A DNA stretch of 64,000 nt from Anaerolineales bacterium (lineage in GTDB: Bacteria > Chloroflexota > Anaerolineae > Anaerolineales > Villigracilaceae): contig JAUQXA010000026.1 of assembly GCA_030834895.1 (NCBI GenBank), positions 1 through 64,000 on the forward strand, written 5' to 3'. Position numbers and translations under genes: made by a program. The notes beneath the pieces are model-generated. The model had not been told where the DNA came from. It saw only the letters and a list, made by a program, of their open reading frames with translations, and searched no databases. Every line of letters begins with the position of its first letter. The stretch's first letter is position 1. Positions 24,371 to 32,434 of the stretch are shown piece after piece.

Positions 24371-24943
24371 TTACCTAATTTTGCCCTTTACAGGCTTATC
24401 TTCAATATTTAGGAATTTTTCAATTTCTTGTTCAATAAACAATGCTTGTTCGCTGGTATCTAATCCAGACAGCAATTTGATATTTTTACGCTCACGTGTT
24501 ATGGCGTGAACTGCAAAAGCACGATAGCCATTACGAGCACCAAGAAAGTCATCCTTTTTACAATATAACTGAACAACAGTTTTTGATGACACCTTTTTAT
24601 TACCCAAAAATGGCAAAGGCACATGCTTTATAGTGATTGAATTGGCGTTTACATCAATGAACGTTTTATTCAGATAGCCTGTCAACACGTAATATGTTAA
24701 CCCAATACCTACTGCTACATGAATAAGTGGGAAGAAAAAGGACATCAAATCAAATCCGTCCCGAAAGGATGATGAAAAAGCCATAGCATACCAATTGATT
24801 AGAAATGCGTCCCAAATTATCACAAATAGTGTAAGGAATACAAATTTGAAGCCAAATCACTTTCTAATAATTTGTAAGTGTTGGAAAGTTTTGCTAATTT
24901 GCATTTTCTCAGGTACGCCAATATCGGTGAATTCATTCGACAT
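24371..24943 (-). pseudogene. Cassette gene: membrane protein interrupted by an in-frame TGA
   Basis: ATG 24943 starts MSNEFTDIGVPEKMQISKTF and reaches TGA at codon 29 (24857-24859). The same frame then continues as FGFKFVFLTLFVIIWDAFLI and stays open to 24371, 190 codons in total. The downstream part has two membrane segments and a soluble end with KLLSGLDTSEQALFIEQEIE. I recall similar uncharacterised proteins with Trp at the stop position, so TGG to TGA is the likely change. It may be a true nonsense mutation, an assembly error, or readthrough. The gene fills the cassette between attC sites C and B. Confidence 0.65.
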
Positions 24944-24977
24944 ATTTATTTCCCTTGTAATTTTTTTGCAACTAAAC

Positions 24978-25108
24978 ACCCAACGGTTTGCGTTACCCGC
25001 GTGTGGACGGAGGGTGGATTCGCTCTGAGGGCAGGAAAAGCCCGAAGCCAGAAAAAAAGCCAGTAAATCGCGCAGACTCCCACACGTCGGGTGCACGCTT
25101 TGTTGGGC
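24978..25108 (-). repeat. attC recombination site C (131 nt)
   Basis: On the minus strand the cores are GCCCAAC (25108-25102) and GTTGGGT (24984-24978). The arms GCGTGCACCCGACGTGTGG and CCACACGCGGGTAACGC share the blocks GCGT, ACCCG and CGTGTGG, with one or two extra bases on one side. This matches the extrahelical bases that orient integron attC hairpins. Confidence 0.82.
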
Positions 25109-25170
25109 AGTTTCTGTAAGGCAACATGACTTGTGAAAAATCGGTTCATTCTGTAAAAAACTTCTCGACT

Positions 25171-25719
25171 TTATCTATTATCCAACTCCCATCTTTCTAT
25201 TGCATTTTTTATTAGCTCTTCTTCGCTTGCATTGGGCTTTCTTTTACGTTCATACTCGATAAGCCTTTCTGCCAAATCCTTGTCATGTTTGGTTAGGGTA
25301 AGCAGATGTTGATAAAGCTGCTCTCTTGAAGTTTGCTTGCTTTGTACTGGTGCCGAGAGAGATGGAGCTGTTGTTGTTTGCGTTGATTTCGTCTCAGTAG
25401 GACTATTACCAGAGTCAAAAGGGAACCACGAAAAAATACCTAAAAGAATTCCGATGCCGATCAAAATATACCAAATAAACACCCCCGAACCTCTCGGAAC
25501 TGCGAATAAGAGTATCAATACTAACACTACAGCCACAGTCCCACCGGCTATGGAAATCGTAGTTACATCAAGTGAAGTTTGATCCACTGAAGGAATCAAG
25601 CCAAGTTTCCTTTTCTTTTGTTCCAACTTACTTTCGATCTTGCTCACTACTCCAAACGTTAACGCACATCCTATGCCAAATACCACAAGAAGTCCTAAAG
25701 CTATAGCTGGTACGAACAT
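25171..25719 (-). CDS. Cassette gene: hypothetical membrane protein (182 aa)
   Basis: Three hydrophobic segments are visible: IALGLLVVFGIGCALTFGV, then TVAVVLVLILLFAV, then VFIWYILIGIGILLGIFSWF. A Ser/Thr/Gln-rich linker and a charged helical end (LAERLIEYERKRKPNASEEE) follow. No family is recognised. AGGTAGC precedes ATG 25719. The gene is the first of the minus-strand cassette array. Its flanking cores are GTTGGGC (25819-25813) and GCCCAAC (25108-25102), perfect complements as expected for one excised circle. Confidence 0.65.
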   Translation of the reverse strand: MFVPAIALGLLVVFGIGCALTFGVVSKIESKLEQKKRKLGLIPSVDQTSLDVTTISIAGGTVAVVLVLILLFAVPRGSGVFIWYILIGIGILLGIFSWFPFDSGNSPTETKSTQTTTAPSLSAPVQSKQTSREQLYQHLLTLTKHDKDLAERLIEYERKRKPNASEEELIKNAIERWELDNR

Positions 25720-25812
25720 ATCTTGCTACCTTTCGAGTCATCTGGCAAATGTTTCTTTTGCATTTGCCCAGTACCTTGAGTACCATGCAAGAGTTTTATT
25801 GAAGGATTTACT

Positions 25813-25943
25813 GCCCAACTAGTATTTAGACGGTCACTATCCGTATAACGGCGTATAGACGGCTCGTTCCATCTACATGGTCCCCTTTAGGAGAAACGCC
25901 TAATTTAATTAGGATATTATACGGTCAAAGGTCTAAAATCCAA
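25813..25943 (-). promoter_or_regulatory. Candidate attI-like junction and cassette promoter
   Basis: Core GTTGGGC (25819-25813) marks the first cassette boundary. Upstream on the minus strand there is no attC-type palindrome. There are two direct repeats instead, CGTATAACGG (25842-25851) and CGTATAGACGG (25852-25862, plus strand). A promoter TTGGAT - 16 nt - TATAAT (25943-25916, minus strand) points into the array. This resembles the attI plus Pc layout, but no intI gene is adjacent. Confidence 0.4.
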
Positions 25944-25954
25944 CCCCCTCTTTG

Positions 25955-27907
25955 CTACGGCGTGGGCGTGCGGGACGGGATTACGATTGGCTGGCCAGTT
26001 GGCGTAACGGTTACTGTGGGAGATTTACCCGCTTTTACAGTAGGTGTGATCGGTACCTTCGGTGTCGGAGTTACGGTCCCGCTTTTCAACGTGGGAGTCA
26101 CAGTTCCAGCCTTCGGCGTGGGAGTTACCGTGTCGCCCTTCTTGGTCGCGGTGGGAGAGACGGGTTTTTCAGTATTCGTCGGCGTGACGACCGCCTTGAG
26201 GTGGGTTTCCGCATCGGCGCGCATTTTCTCGGTCATCACCTCCGGGTCCATTTTGAGAAGTTCCTGCCAGTCCTTAACGGCGGTCTTGAACTCGCCGCGT
26301 TTCTCCTGGCTCATTGCGTGCCAATAAAGCGCCAGCGCCGTTTCCTCGTCGGTCTCCGCCAGCGACTTGAGCGCTTCCGCTTTCAGGAAGGCGCTGCCGA
26401 ATTTCTCCTGCACAAAATAGGCGCGGGCCAGCCCAAGATTCACCTCAAAGGATTGCTCGTCCTCGGCAAAGGCATCCTCGAGGTCTTCCACCGCCTGGTC
26501 GACGTTGTTCAACTCCAGATGGGCAAGTCCCCTGTAGATGTAAAACGTCCGCATCCCATTGCGGTTGATCTTTTCCGCCTGGTTGAAGTTGTCCACTGCG
26601 GTTTGATAATCCTTCAACTCGTAATACGCCTGTCCCAGCAGGGCATACGCGCGGTCATTATTGGAAGCATAGATCACATACACATTCAGGGCATCGACCG
26701 CGCGTCGATACTGGCCGTTCTCGATCAACATCGTCCCCAGCATCTTATAGATCAACGGGTCTGTAGCATCAAGTTCGTATGCCTTTTCAGCGGCTTCGAG
26801 CGCGTTCTTCTTGTCATCGAGCGCGAGGTAGGCATCGGCATACGCCATGTACACCATCGGCGAATCAGGCAACAGTTTTTCAGCCTGGTTGAGGTCCACG
26901 ATGGCAGGTTCGGGTTTTTTATGATAGAGGAAGTAGCGCGCCCGTTCGATATAGACCTCTCCAAAATCCGGGTCGCGGTCAATTGCCTCGTCAAAAAGAT
27001 ATTCGACGTTCACGTTTGGGTCGTCCAGCAGACGGGCGCGGGCCAGCCCAAGATAGGGGGCACCAAAATCCGGGTCGATCTTCAAGGCGTCGTTATAGGC
27101 TTTGATGGCGCTTTGCGGATCGTTCTTGAAACGATAGGCCTCGCCAATCCAATAATGGACATCCGCCGCGTCAGGTTCGAGTTCCGCGACCAATTCCATG
27201 CTGGCGATGTACGCGTCCCAGTCACCAACCTGGAATGCGGCCCTCGCGGCGCGGTATTGGTCAATGGATTGCGGCGCGCGCGGCGTGTTGACGTAAATCG
27301 CAGTGGGAGTATACGTCTGGGGTAACAACATCCACAACGGGGTGGGACCGGTAAATGGTTTCGTCGGCAGGGCGGTTGCGCCAAAGAGGGTCGGCGTGGC
27401 GGTATAGGTCGGTGAAGGTCCGGGAGTAAAAGATTCGGTGGGAGCAATAAAAGTCTGACGCGGGAGGACAAAACCAAAGATCACAGCCGAGAACAATCCG
27501 ACAAGGATCAGCGCCACTGCCACCAATCGTATGATGGGATGCCTGACGGCCGCCTTGAATCCCTTTTCCTTTGGCTTCTCATTGGCGAGCAGGAGTTTTT
27601 CCTCCCACGCGCGCGGACGATTGACCTGAAACGGCTGGATGCTTTCATCGGGAGTCAAAGCCCCGAGCAAGATCAAGCCCCGTTTCGCAGTGCTGTTTTC
27701 AGGATCGAGTTTATAGGCGGTTTGCAGGCAGTAAATCCGCTCTTTGGCATTATCCACCGCGGCGCTGAGCCAGACCCAATAGGTCACGTTATTTTGATCC
27801 GCCTTGAGCAGGAGGGTCAGCAATTCCTTTGCGCGCGGCTTATCCCCGCGCCGCAGGGCGGTTATCGCATCCTGGAACATGGTGTCGTTGGCTTGGTCTT
27901 CGGTCAT
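25955..27907 (-). CDS. Membrane-anchored TPR protein with Thr/Pro-rich tail
   Basis: ATG 27907 is preferred over an upstream TTG; the product is 650 residues. A short TPR pair at about 5-75 precedes a single membrane segment near 130-150 (LVAVALILVGLFSAVIFGFV). The outer part holds about ten TPR units (residues about 215-560; for example AYALLGQAYYELKDYQTAVD). It ends in a low-complexity tail of repeated GTVTPTPK units. TPR arrays bind partner proteins, and the tail probably spans or sits in the cell wall. It starts 25 nt from the AMMECR1 gene stop and runs toward the cassette array. Confidence 0.85.
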   Translation of the reverse strand: MTEDQANDTMFQDAITALRRGDKPRAKELLTLLLKADQNNVTYWVWLSAAVDNAKERIYCLQTAYKLDPENSTAKRGLILLGALTPDESIQPFQVNRPRAWEEKLLLANEKPKEKGFKAAVRHPIIRLVAVALILVGLFSAVIFGFVLPRQTFIAPTESFTPGPSPTYTATPTLFGATALPTKPFTGPTPLWMLLPQTYTPTAIYVNTPRAPQSIDQYRAARAAFQVGDWDAYIASMELVAELEPDAADVHYWIGEAYRFKNDPQSAIKAYNDALKIDPDFGAPYLGLARARLLDDPNVNVEYLFDEAIDRDPDFGEVYIERARYFLYHKKPEPAIVDLNQAEKLLPDSPMVYMAYADAYLALDDKKNALEAAEKAYELDATDPLIYKMLGTMLIENGQYRRAVDALNVYVIYASNNDRAYALLGQAYYELKDYQTAVDNFNQAEKINRNGMRTFYIYRGLAHLELNNVDQAVEDLEDAFAEDEQSFEVNLGLARAYFVQEKFGSAFLKAEALKSLAETDEETALALYWHAMSQEKRGEFKTAVKDWQELLKMDPEVMTEKMRADAETHLKAVVTPTNTEKPVSPTATKKGDTVTPTPKAGTVTPTLKSGTVTPTPKVPITPTVKAGKSPTVTVTPTGQPIVIPSRTPTP

Positions 27908-27932
27908 TGGCAATTCCAATCGTCAGTGGATT

Positions 27933-28508
27933 TTAATCCATTTCGTGAAATTCTTCGACCTGATATACCTGAACCTGCAATTTCGTTTCCCGCCACAAAT
28001 TTGGCCTCGCGCCCATCTTGGCGCAAAGGTGGTCGAGAAATTCTTCGGGGTCGGGGATTTTCTCCCACACCTGCGGCAGAAAGGTTGCGCGGCGGAAATC
28101 GCTTTTGAGGATGACCCCATCCACATGCGGACGAAGTTTGGCGATCAGGTCTTCGTTGGTGGAATATTCCAGCGGACGGGGCGGCGTAAGCCGCGAGACC
28201 TCGATCCTGATCCTGTCCAATTCATTTTCACCCACGGGACGGAATCTTGGGTCCTCGAGCGCGGCGGCGATGGCATGTTCGCGCACATCATCCACCAACG
28301 GCTGGAACGCTTCCAACGCGCCAATGCAACCACGCAAGTCGCCATTGATGGTCAGTGTGACAAAAGATGCACCCTGTTCAAGAAGATGCGAGGTTAGTGA
28401 TGTTCTATCCAAAGGGCGTAGTTTTTTTCCGCGCACGCCACATTCCATGGCTTCACGCGCAAGCCGCAGAAGGGTCTGTTTTTCGACATCGGTCAATTGA
28501 TCGGTCAT
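27933..28508 (-). CDS. AMMECR1 domain protein (AmmeMemoRadiSam protein A type)
   Basis: The 191-residue protein covers the whole AMMECR1 domain. The near-invariant LRGCIG motif is seen in GDLRGCIGALEAFQPL, followed by LEDPRFRPVGENELDRIRIE and the end DHLCAKMGARPNLWRE. The bacterial family often occurs with Memo-like and radical SAM genes; neither is present here. The molecular function is not established. GAGGAT lies just before the ATG. A long perfect palindrome separates it from the flavin reductase gene upstream. Confidence 0.9.
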   Translation of the reverse strand: MTDQLTDVEKQTLLRLAREAMECGVRGKKLRPLDRTSLTSHLLEQGASFVTLTINGDLRGCIGALEAFQPLVDDVREHAIAAALEDPRFRPVGENELDRIRIEVSRLTPPRPLEYSTNEDLIAKLRPHVDGVILKSDFRRATFLPQVWEKIPDPEEFLDHLCAKMGARPNLWRETKLQVQVYQVEEFHEMD

Positions 28509-28519
28509 TGTATCCTCCC

Positions 28520-28560
28520 GTTAAGACCCTAAAGGTTTTGAAAACCTTTAGGGTCTTAAC
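28520..28560. repeat. Perfect 41-nt palindrome (GGTTTTGAAAACC core)
   Basis: Two 20-bp arms surround one G. The arms read GTTAAGACCCTAAAGGTTTT and its complement. The structure begins directly at the flavin reductase stop codon. Its architecture (GAC ends, GTTTTGAAAAC centre) matches the palindrome at 42653-42683 inside smc. Confidence 0.85.
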
Positions 28561-29064
28561 TCATAAACGAGACAACTTCCAATATTCGCGATTGTGATAG
28601 ATCAGCGGCTCGCCGCTGCTGTTGGCTTGTGTTTCCAGCACCTCCGCGATAAACAGGGTGCTGTGAATGGCATCAAAGGTTTTGCCCACGCGGCAGTCAA
28701 GCCAGGCCAGCCCGCCCACGAGCAGCGGAGACCTCGTGACCAGGGTCTGGGTTTGCAAGCCGGCAAAACGGTCCTCGACATGCGTCTTCCCTGCAAACAA
28801 CTCCGAGATATCGGCTTGTTCCACTGAAAGGATGGTGATGCCAAAGATACGTGATTTCAAAATCAAGTCGTGCATACGCGAAGACTTTTGCAACGTCACC
28901 ACGATCAGCGCGGGGTCCAGCGAAATGGAAGTGAACGAGTTGACGGTCGCACCGTGCTGCCAGCCTTCATAGGTGGATGTAACAACTGCCACGCCCGCAG
29001 ACCAGGCGCGCATGGCGGCGCGTAATTTTTCGGGGTCAAGAGTCATATCAATGTGGGTCTCCAT
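28561..29064 (-). CDS. Flavin reductase-like protein (FMN-binding split barrel)
   Basis: The 167-residue protein matches the flavin reductase family: AWSAGVAVVTSTYEGWQHGA, TVNSFTSISLDPALIVVTL, and the GLAWLDCRV segment. Such proteins reduce free FMN or FAD with NAD(P)H, usually for a monooxygenase partner, which is not visible here. An in-frame ATG at 29046 would remove six residues. The gene may be cotranscribed with the AMMECR1 gene, with the intervening palindrome giving partial termination. Confidence 0.85.
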   Translation of the reverse strand: METHIDMTLDPEKLRAAMRAWSAGVAVVTSTYEGWQHGATVNSFTSISLDPALIVVTLQKSSRMHDLILKSRIFGITILSVEQADISELFAGKTHVEDRFAGLQTQTLVTRSPLLVGGLAWLDCRVGKTFDAIHSTLFIAEVLETQANSSGEPLIYHNREYWKLSRL

Positions 29065-29177
29065 GTAATTTCATGATAATAGCCGGAAGTGTCCAAGTCA
29101 AGACGGAAATCGAATACTTTTACCAGAACTACAATGTCCGCAATTCCTTACCTTAATCTTCTTTCATAAACGCATGG

Positions 29178-29183
29178 TAAACT
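29178..29183 (+). promoter_or_regulatory. -10 element of a probably leaderless transcript
   Basis: TGG-TAAACT ends 7 nt before ATG 29191, so transcription would start at or next to the A of the start codon. No Shine-Dalgarno site exists. The same TGGTAAACT word occurs before rpsF (38069) and before the receiver gene (54512). Confidence 0.45.
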
Positions 29184-29190
29184 CACGCCC

Positions 29191-30441
29191 ATGTCCACAA
29201 AAATCAAGTACATCCTCACCGGACTGGCTGGGTTGACCCTGCTGGCCGTGTTGATTTACCAAATCCCATACGTAAAATCTATTGTCTCCTGGCGGGTCGA
29301 GAAGTTCACCATTTATGCAAAGAACATAGTAAATCCTCCGGGTCCGGTACCAACGGCATTGCCTGTCACACCGAAACCGGCTACACCAACCGCAGTAGCG
29401 ACAGTCACACGCGGTGAAACTGCGACACCTATCATTGACCTCACACCAACCACCGAACCCACGCCGACCTTCGCGCCGTTGCCCGCGCAGGCGTCCATTG
29501 CATCACCGCCGTATGAGAAGCAAACCCCAAACAACTGCGGACCTGCAACGCTTTCAATGGCTTTACATCTTTACGGCTGGGAGGGCAGTCAGGCAGATAT
29601 TGCCAGTGTCATCAAACCCGTGTTGCAGGATCGTAATGTCAACCCTGAAGAACTGCGCTACTACGTCCGCACACAGGCCGGTTGGCTCAACATGGAATAT
29701 CGCGTCAACGGGAATCTCGAAACCCTCAAGCGTTTGCTCGCCGCCAATTATCCTGTCATCGTGGAAAGCGTCACCTCGCTCGACCCCAATGACGCGCTCG
29801 GTCCCAATGATGACTTGTGGGCGGCGCATTACTTGCTACTCACTGGCTACAACGACGACACGCGGACATTCACGATTCAGGATTCCTATCACGGGGCTGA
29901 CCTGACCATCTCTTATTCACAACTAGAAGTAGAGTGGAAGCCTTTTAACAATTTATACCTTGTTATCTACTTTCCGCAATTTGAAGAAGAGATCAAATCC
30001 CTGCTCGGCGCAGACTGGGACCCGGCCATGAACCGGCAAATGGCCATGGACGCAGCTGAAGCCGACACTGTGCAAAACCCAAACGACGCCTTTGCCTGGT
30101 TCAACCTCGGCAGTGACCTGGTCTACTTTGACCTTTACGAAGAGGCGGCCCTCACCTATGACAAGGCGCGCGAAATCGGTCTCCCTCTGCGGATGTTTCG
30201 TTATCAGTTTGGTCCCTTCCTGGCCTACTTCCATTCCAACCGCAATGATGATCTGCTTGTCTTGACAGACTATGCCCGCGGAATCACGGAAATGTCCGAG
30301 GAAGCCTGGCTGTGGTACGGCTTCGGTCTGTATCGCAAGGGCAATTACGACGGCGCGCTCAAAGCATGGCAAAAGGCGGATAAGATCAACCCCAATTTTT
30401 ATGAAGACCAGGCAAGAAAGGCAATGCAGCTGGTTCAATAA
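29191..30441 (+). CDS. Membrane-anchored C39-like cysteine peptidase with TPR end
   Basis: The 416-residue protein has an N-terminal membrane segment (IKYILTGLAGLTLLAVLIYQ) and a Thr/Pro linker to about residue 105. A papain-like C39 domain follows. Catalytic residues are visible as Cys116 (QTPNNCGPA), His213 (AAHYLLLTGY) and Asp231 (IQDSYHG). Residues about 295-415 form TPR-like helices (AFAWFNLGSDLVYFDLYEEA). It faces outward and would cleave peptides or process secreted proteins. No ABC transporter is adjacent, so a bacteriocin-export role is not indicated. Confidence 0.85.
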   Translation: MSTKIKYILTGLAGLTLLAVLIYQIPYVKSIVSWRVEKFTIYAKNIVNPPGPVPTALPVTPKPATPTAVATVTRGETATPIIDLTPTTEPTPTFAPLPAQASIASPPYEKQTPNNCGPATLSMALHLYGWEGSQADIASVIKPVLQDRNVNPEELRYYVRTQAGWLNMEYRVNGNLETLKRLLAANYPVIVESVTSLDPNDALGPNDDLWAAHYLLLTGYNDDTRTFTIQDSYHGADLTISYSQLEVEWKPFNNLYLVIYFPQFEEEIKSLLGADWDPAMNRQMAMDAAEADTVQNPNDAFAWFNLGSDLVYFDLYEEAALTYDKAREIGLPLRMFRYQFGPFLAYFHSNRNDDLLVLTDYARGITEMSEEAWLWYGFGLYRKGNYDGALKAWQKADKINPNFYEDQARKAMQLVQ

Positions 30442-30453
30442 TATTACACACCA

Positions 30454-30544
30454 CGTCATTGCTGCGAGGAAGGATACTCTTTGCCGACGAAGCAATCCCA
30501 CAGTCGTCAGGAGATTGCTTCGTTGCTCCGCTCCTCGCAATGAC
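30454..30544. repeat. Dispersed TCATTGCGAGG palindromic repeat
   Basis: CGTCATTG...GCGAGG and CTCCTCGCAATGACA form the ends. The interior has GACGAAGCAATCCCA and GAGATTGCTTCGTTG, an inner inverted pair. It fills the space between the peptidase and the lipoprotein gene. Related copies are at 9591 and 44486. Confidence 0.8.
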
Positions 30545-30556
30545 AATTAAATACTC

Positions 30557-31510
30557 ATGAAAAAAATCACCCCGCTCTTTCTTATCCTTATCCTTGCTGC
30601 TTGTCAGAGTGCAGTCACACCTTCCCCACCAACAGTCACGCCTGTCCCTGAAAGCACGCCGACACCGACAACAATCACATCTACTGCTACACCTATCGAA
30701 ACTCCTGACACTTCAAATATTTTAGCCGCCCCAGATACATCCCCAAAAATCTCCCCCAAAGACGGCATGACCCAGCTCTTCGTCCCGGAGGGATTGGTCA
30801 AAATGGGCGGGATGGATATCCTGATGGAAAACGATGAACTCCCCGCGCATGATGTTACCCTCGATGCGTTTTGGATTGACCAAGTGGAAATAACCAACGG
30901 CATGTATGCTTTATGCGTGGATGCGGGTATTTGCCGTCCACCGGTAAAAGTCAACTCAGATAACCGGGATGATTATTTCGGTAACCCTGAATTCAGAGAT
31001 TATCCCGTCGTTTATGTCACCTGGTATGATGCCAATGCGTATTGTGAATGGGCGGGACGCAGACTTCCCACCGAAGCGGAATGGGAGCGCGCCGCCCGCA
31101 GCGATGACATGCGAAATTATCCCTGGGGCAACGAACCACCCAATGCCGAAAACTCCAACTCGAACAACATCGTCGGAGATACATCTCGCGTGGGATCGTA
31201 CGCCATCGGAGTAAGTCCCTTCGGCGCGTTGGACATGGGTGGTAATGTCTGGGAATGGGTGGCGGATTATTATCAGCCTGACTATTACAAAGTGTCACCA
31301 TCTGTGAATCCAAAAGGTCCCAACAACGGTGGATTAAATTACCTGCGAGTCATCCGCGGTGGTTCGTATCAGGATGGTCAATTTGACCTGCGTACATCCA
31401 ATCGCGGTTATGAGGTTGGACCCGACCCGACAAAACTTCCCGACAACAGCGCTTATTACGAGCGCAGTTCTGTGAAGATCGGGTTCAGATGCGCAGCTGG
31501 TCAAGATTAG
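30557..31510 (+). CDS. Formylglycine-generating enzyme-like (SUMF1) lipoprotein, copy 1
   Basis: The 317-residue lipoprotein has the signal MKKITPLFLILILAAC followed by a Thr/Pro linker. From residue about 70 it carries the FGE-sulfatase fold: FWIDQVEITNGMYALCVDAG, CEWAGRRLPTEAEWERAAR, FGALDMGGNVWEWVADYY, RVIRGGSYQD and GFRCA. Sulfatase-activating members need a reactive C-terminal cysteine pair, which I do not see. It is thus more likely a structural or binding relative, such as those tied to phage receptors or ergothioneine-type enzymes. A paralog at 32435 lies beyond a divergent response regulator. Confidence 0.85.
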   Translation: MKKITPLFLILILAACQSAVTPSPPTVTPVPESTPTPTTITSTATPIETPDTSNILAAPDTSPKISPKDGMTQLFVPEGLVKMGGMDILMENDELPAHDVTLDAFWIDQVEITNGMYALCVDAGICRPPVKVNSDNRDDYFGNPEFRDYPVVYVTWYDANAYCEWAGRRLPTEAEWERAARSDDMRNYPWGNEPPNAENSNSNNIVGDTSRVGSYAIGVSPFGALDMGGNVWEWVADYYQPDYYKVSPSVNPKGPNNGGLNYLRVIRGGSYQDGQFDLRTSNRGYEVGPDPTKLPDNSAYYERSSVKIGFRCAAGQD

Positions 31511-31514
31511 AATT

Positions 31515-32222
31515 TCAATCCTCCAAAAAACTATATCCGCCAGGCCAGGTTTGAATCAGGCGCGCCTCCCCCGATTCTTCTTCCAGTTTTTTTCGCAGGC
31601 GATAGACCATATTTTTGAGCAATGCCACATCACCCTGTCGCCGTGCGCCCCAGACAGTTCGGATGATATCCTCGATCTTGAATACAAACCCCGGGCGGCT
31701 CATCAACAGGTGCAATAGCCGGAACTCAAGGTTGGTGAGTTTGGTTTCCTTTCCATCCACGCCAATTGCCGCGCGATGGGCAGGATCAAGTTGCAGGCGT
31801 TTCGTCTGGCGAATCGCCATTGGTTCAACCCAACTGCGGCGCATCCAAACCAGAATTTTCGCAGTAAAAAGCGCCGGGCTGATCGGTTTGACTACGCACT
31901 CATCCACACCTGCCTGATACGCCTCCAATATTTCAGACTCGTTATTCACTGGCAGGAAAAGCAGAATTGGGCTGGCACTCACCGAGCGGAATTTTTTGCA
32001 TAACTCCATGCGCTGCTGATGTGAAGCATTCACATCCACCACGATCAGGTCGGGAAGATCCTCAATGGAGCGATCCATGGCGCGTTGCACAGAATTCTCC
32101 AAAATCGCAACCAACCCTTTTTCACGGATGATGTATCCCCAAATTGGCGCAGTTGCATCCTGATCACAGATGACAAAGACGCGAGAGTTTGCTTTGGAAT
32201 TGGAAAGATTAAGAGTTGTCAT
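31515..32222 (-). CDS. OmpR/PhoB-type response regulator
   Basis: ATG 32222 gives 235 residues. The receiver domain (about 12-130) has Asp63 as probable phosphorylation site (LIVVDVNAS) and the conserved Lys in ECVVKPIS. The winged-helix DNA-binding domain (about 140-235) shows LTNLEFRLLHLLMSRPGFVF and VYRLRKKLEEE. No histidine kinase gene is nearby, so it is an orphan. It sits between two paralogous lipoprotein genes. An inverted repeat lies in the spacer with the second one, which suggests control of that gene and of itself. Confidence 0.9.
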   Translation of the reverse strand: MTTLNLSNSKANSRVFVICDQDATAPIWGYIIREKGLVAILENSVQRAMDRSIEDLPDLIVVDVNASHQQRMELCKKFRSVSASPILLFLPVNNESEILEAYQAGVDECVVKPISPALFTAKILVWMRRSWVEPMAIRQTKRLQLDPAHRAAIGVDGKETKLTNLEFRLLHLLMSRPGFVFKIEDIIRTVWGARRQGDVALLKNMVYRLRKKLEEESGEARLIQTWPGGYSFLED

Positions 32223-32253
32223 ATATCCGCTCTTGATTATAGCGAAAAAAAAC

Positions 32254-32288
32254 ATTTTTGGTAACAGAAAGTAACAAAATATTACCAA
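32254..32288. promoter_or_regulatory. Inverted repeat between response regulator and lipoprotein genes
   Basis: TTTTGGTAA (32254-32262) and TTACCAAAA (32280-32288) are perfect arms around AT-rich DNA that also holds GTAACAGAAAGTAAC. It lies 32 nt upstream of the regulator start and about 150 nt before the lipoprotein. It is a plausible operator for the adjacent response regulator. Confidence 0.45.
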
Positions 32289-32434
32289 AATAATACCTTT
32301 GGGGGATACAAAATCTCTCCGCGCCCCGTATACTTAGTTTAGTACTTTGGTTCCATTTTTGTGGCGCCTTAAAAGCGTCGCCCCCATCTTGCGCGATGCA
32401 GTCCATAAATAAAAAATCTTAGGAGGATCATGTT

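Noticed and set aside
24857..24859. TGA read as tryptophan (alternative genetic code)
   Set aside because: TGA serves as a normal stop in many genes here, including ATGA overlaps at 8317, 11393, 36358 and 62325, so a general recoding is excluded.
25952..27325. 457-codon plus-strand frame antisense to the TPR gene
   Set aside because: The minus strand encodes clear TPR units and a membrane anchor; the long antisense frame comes from codon bias.
29191..30441. Bacteriocin-processing peptidase of an ABC exporter
   Set aside because: The C39-like domain is not linked to an ABC transporter and carries TPR units instead.
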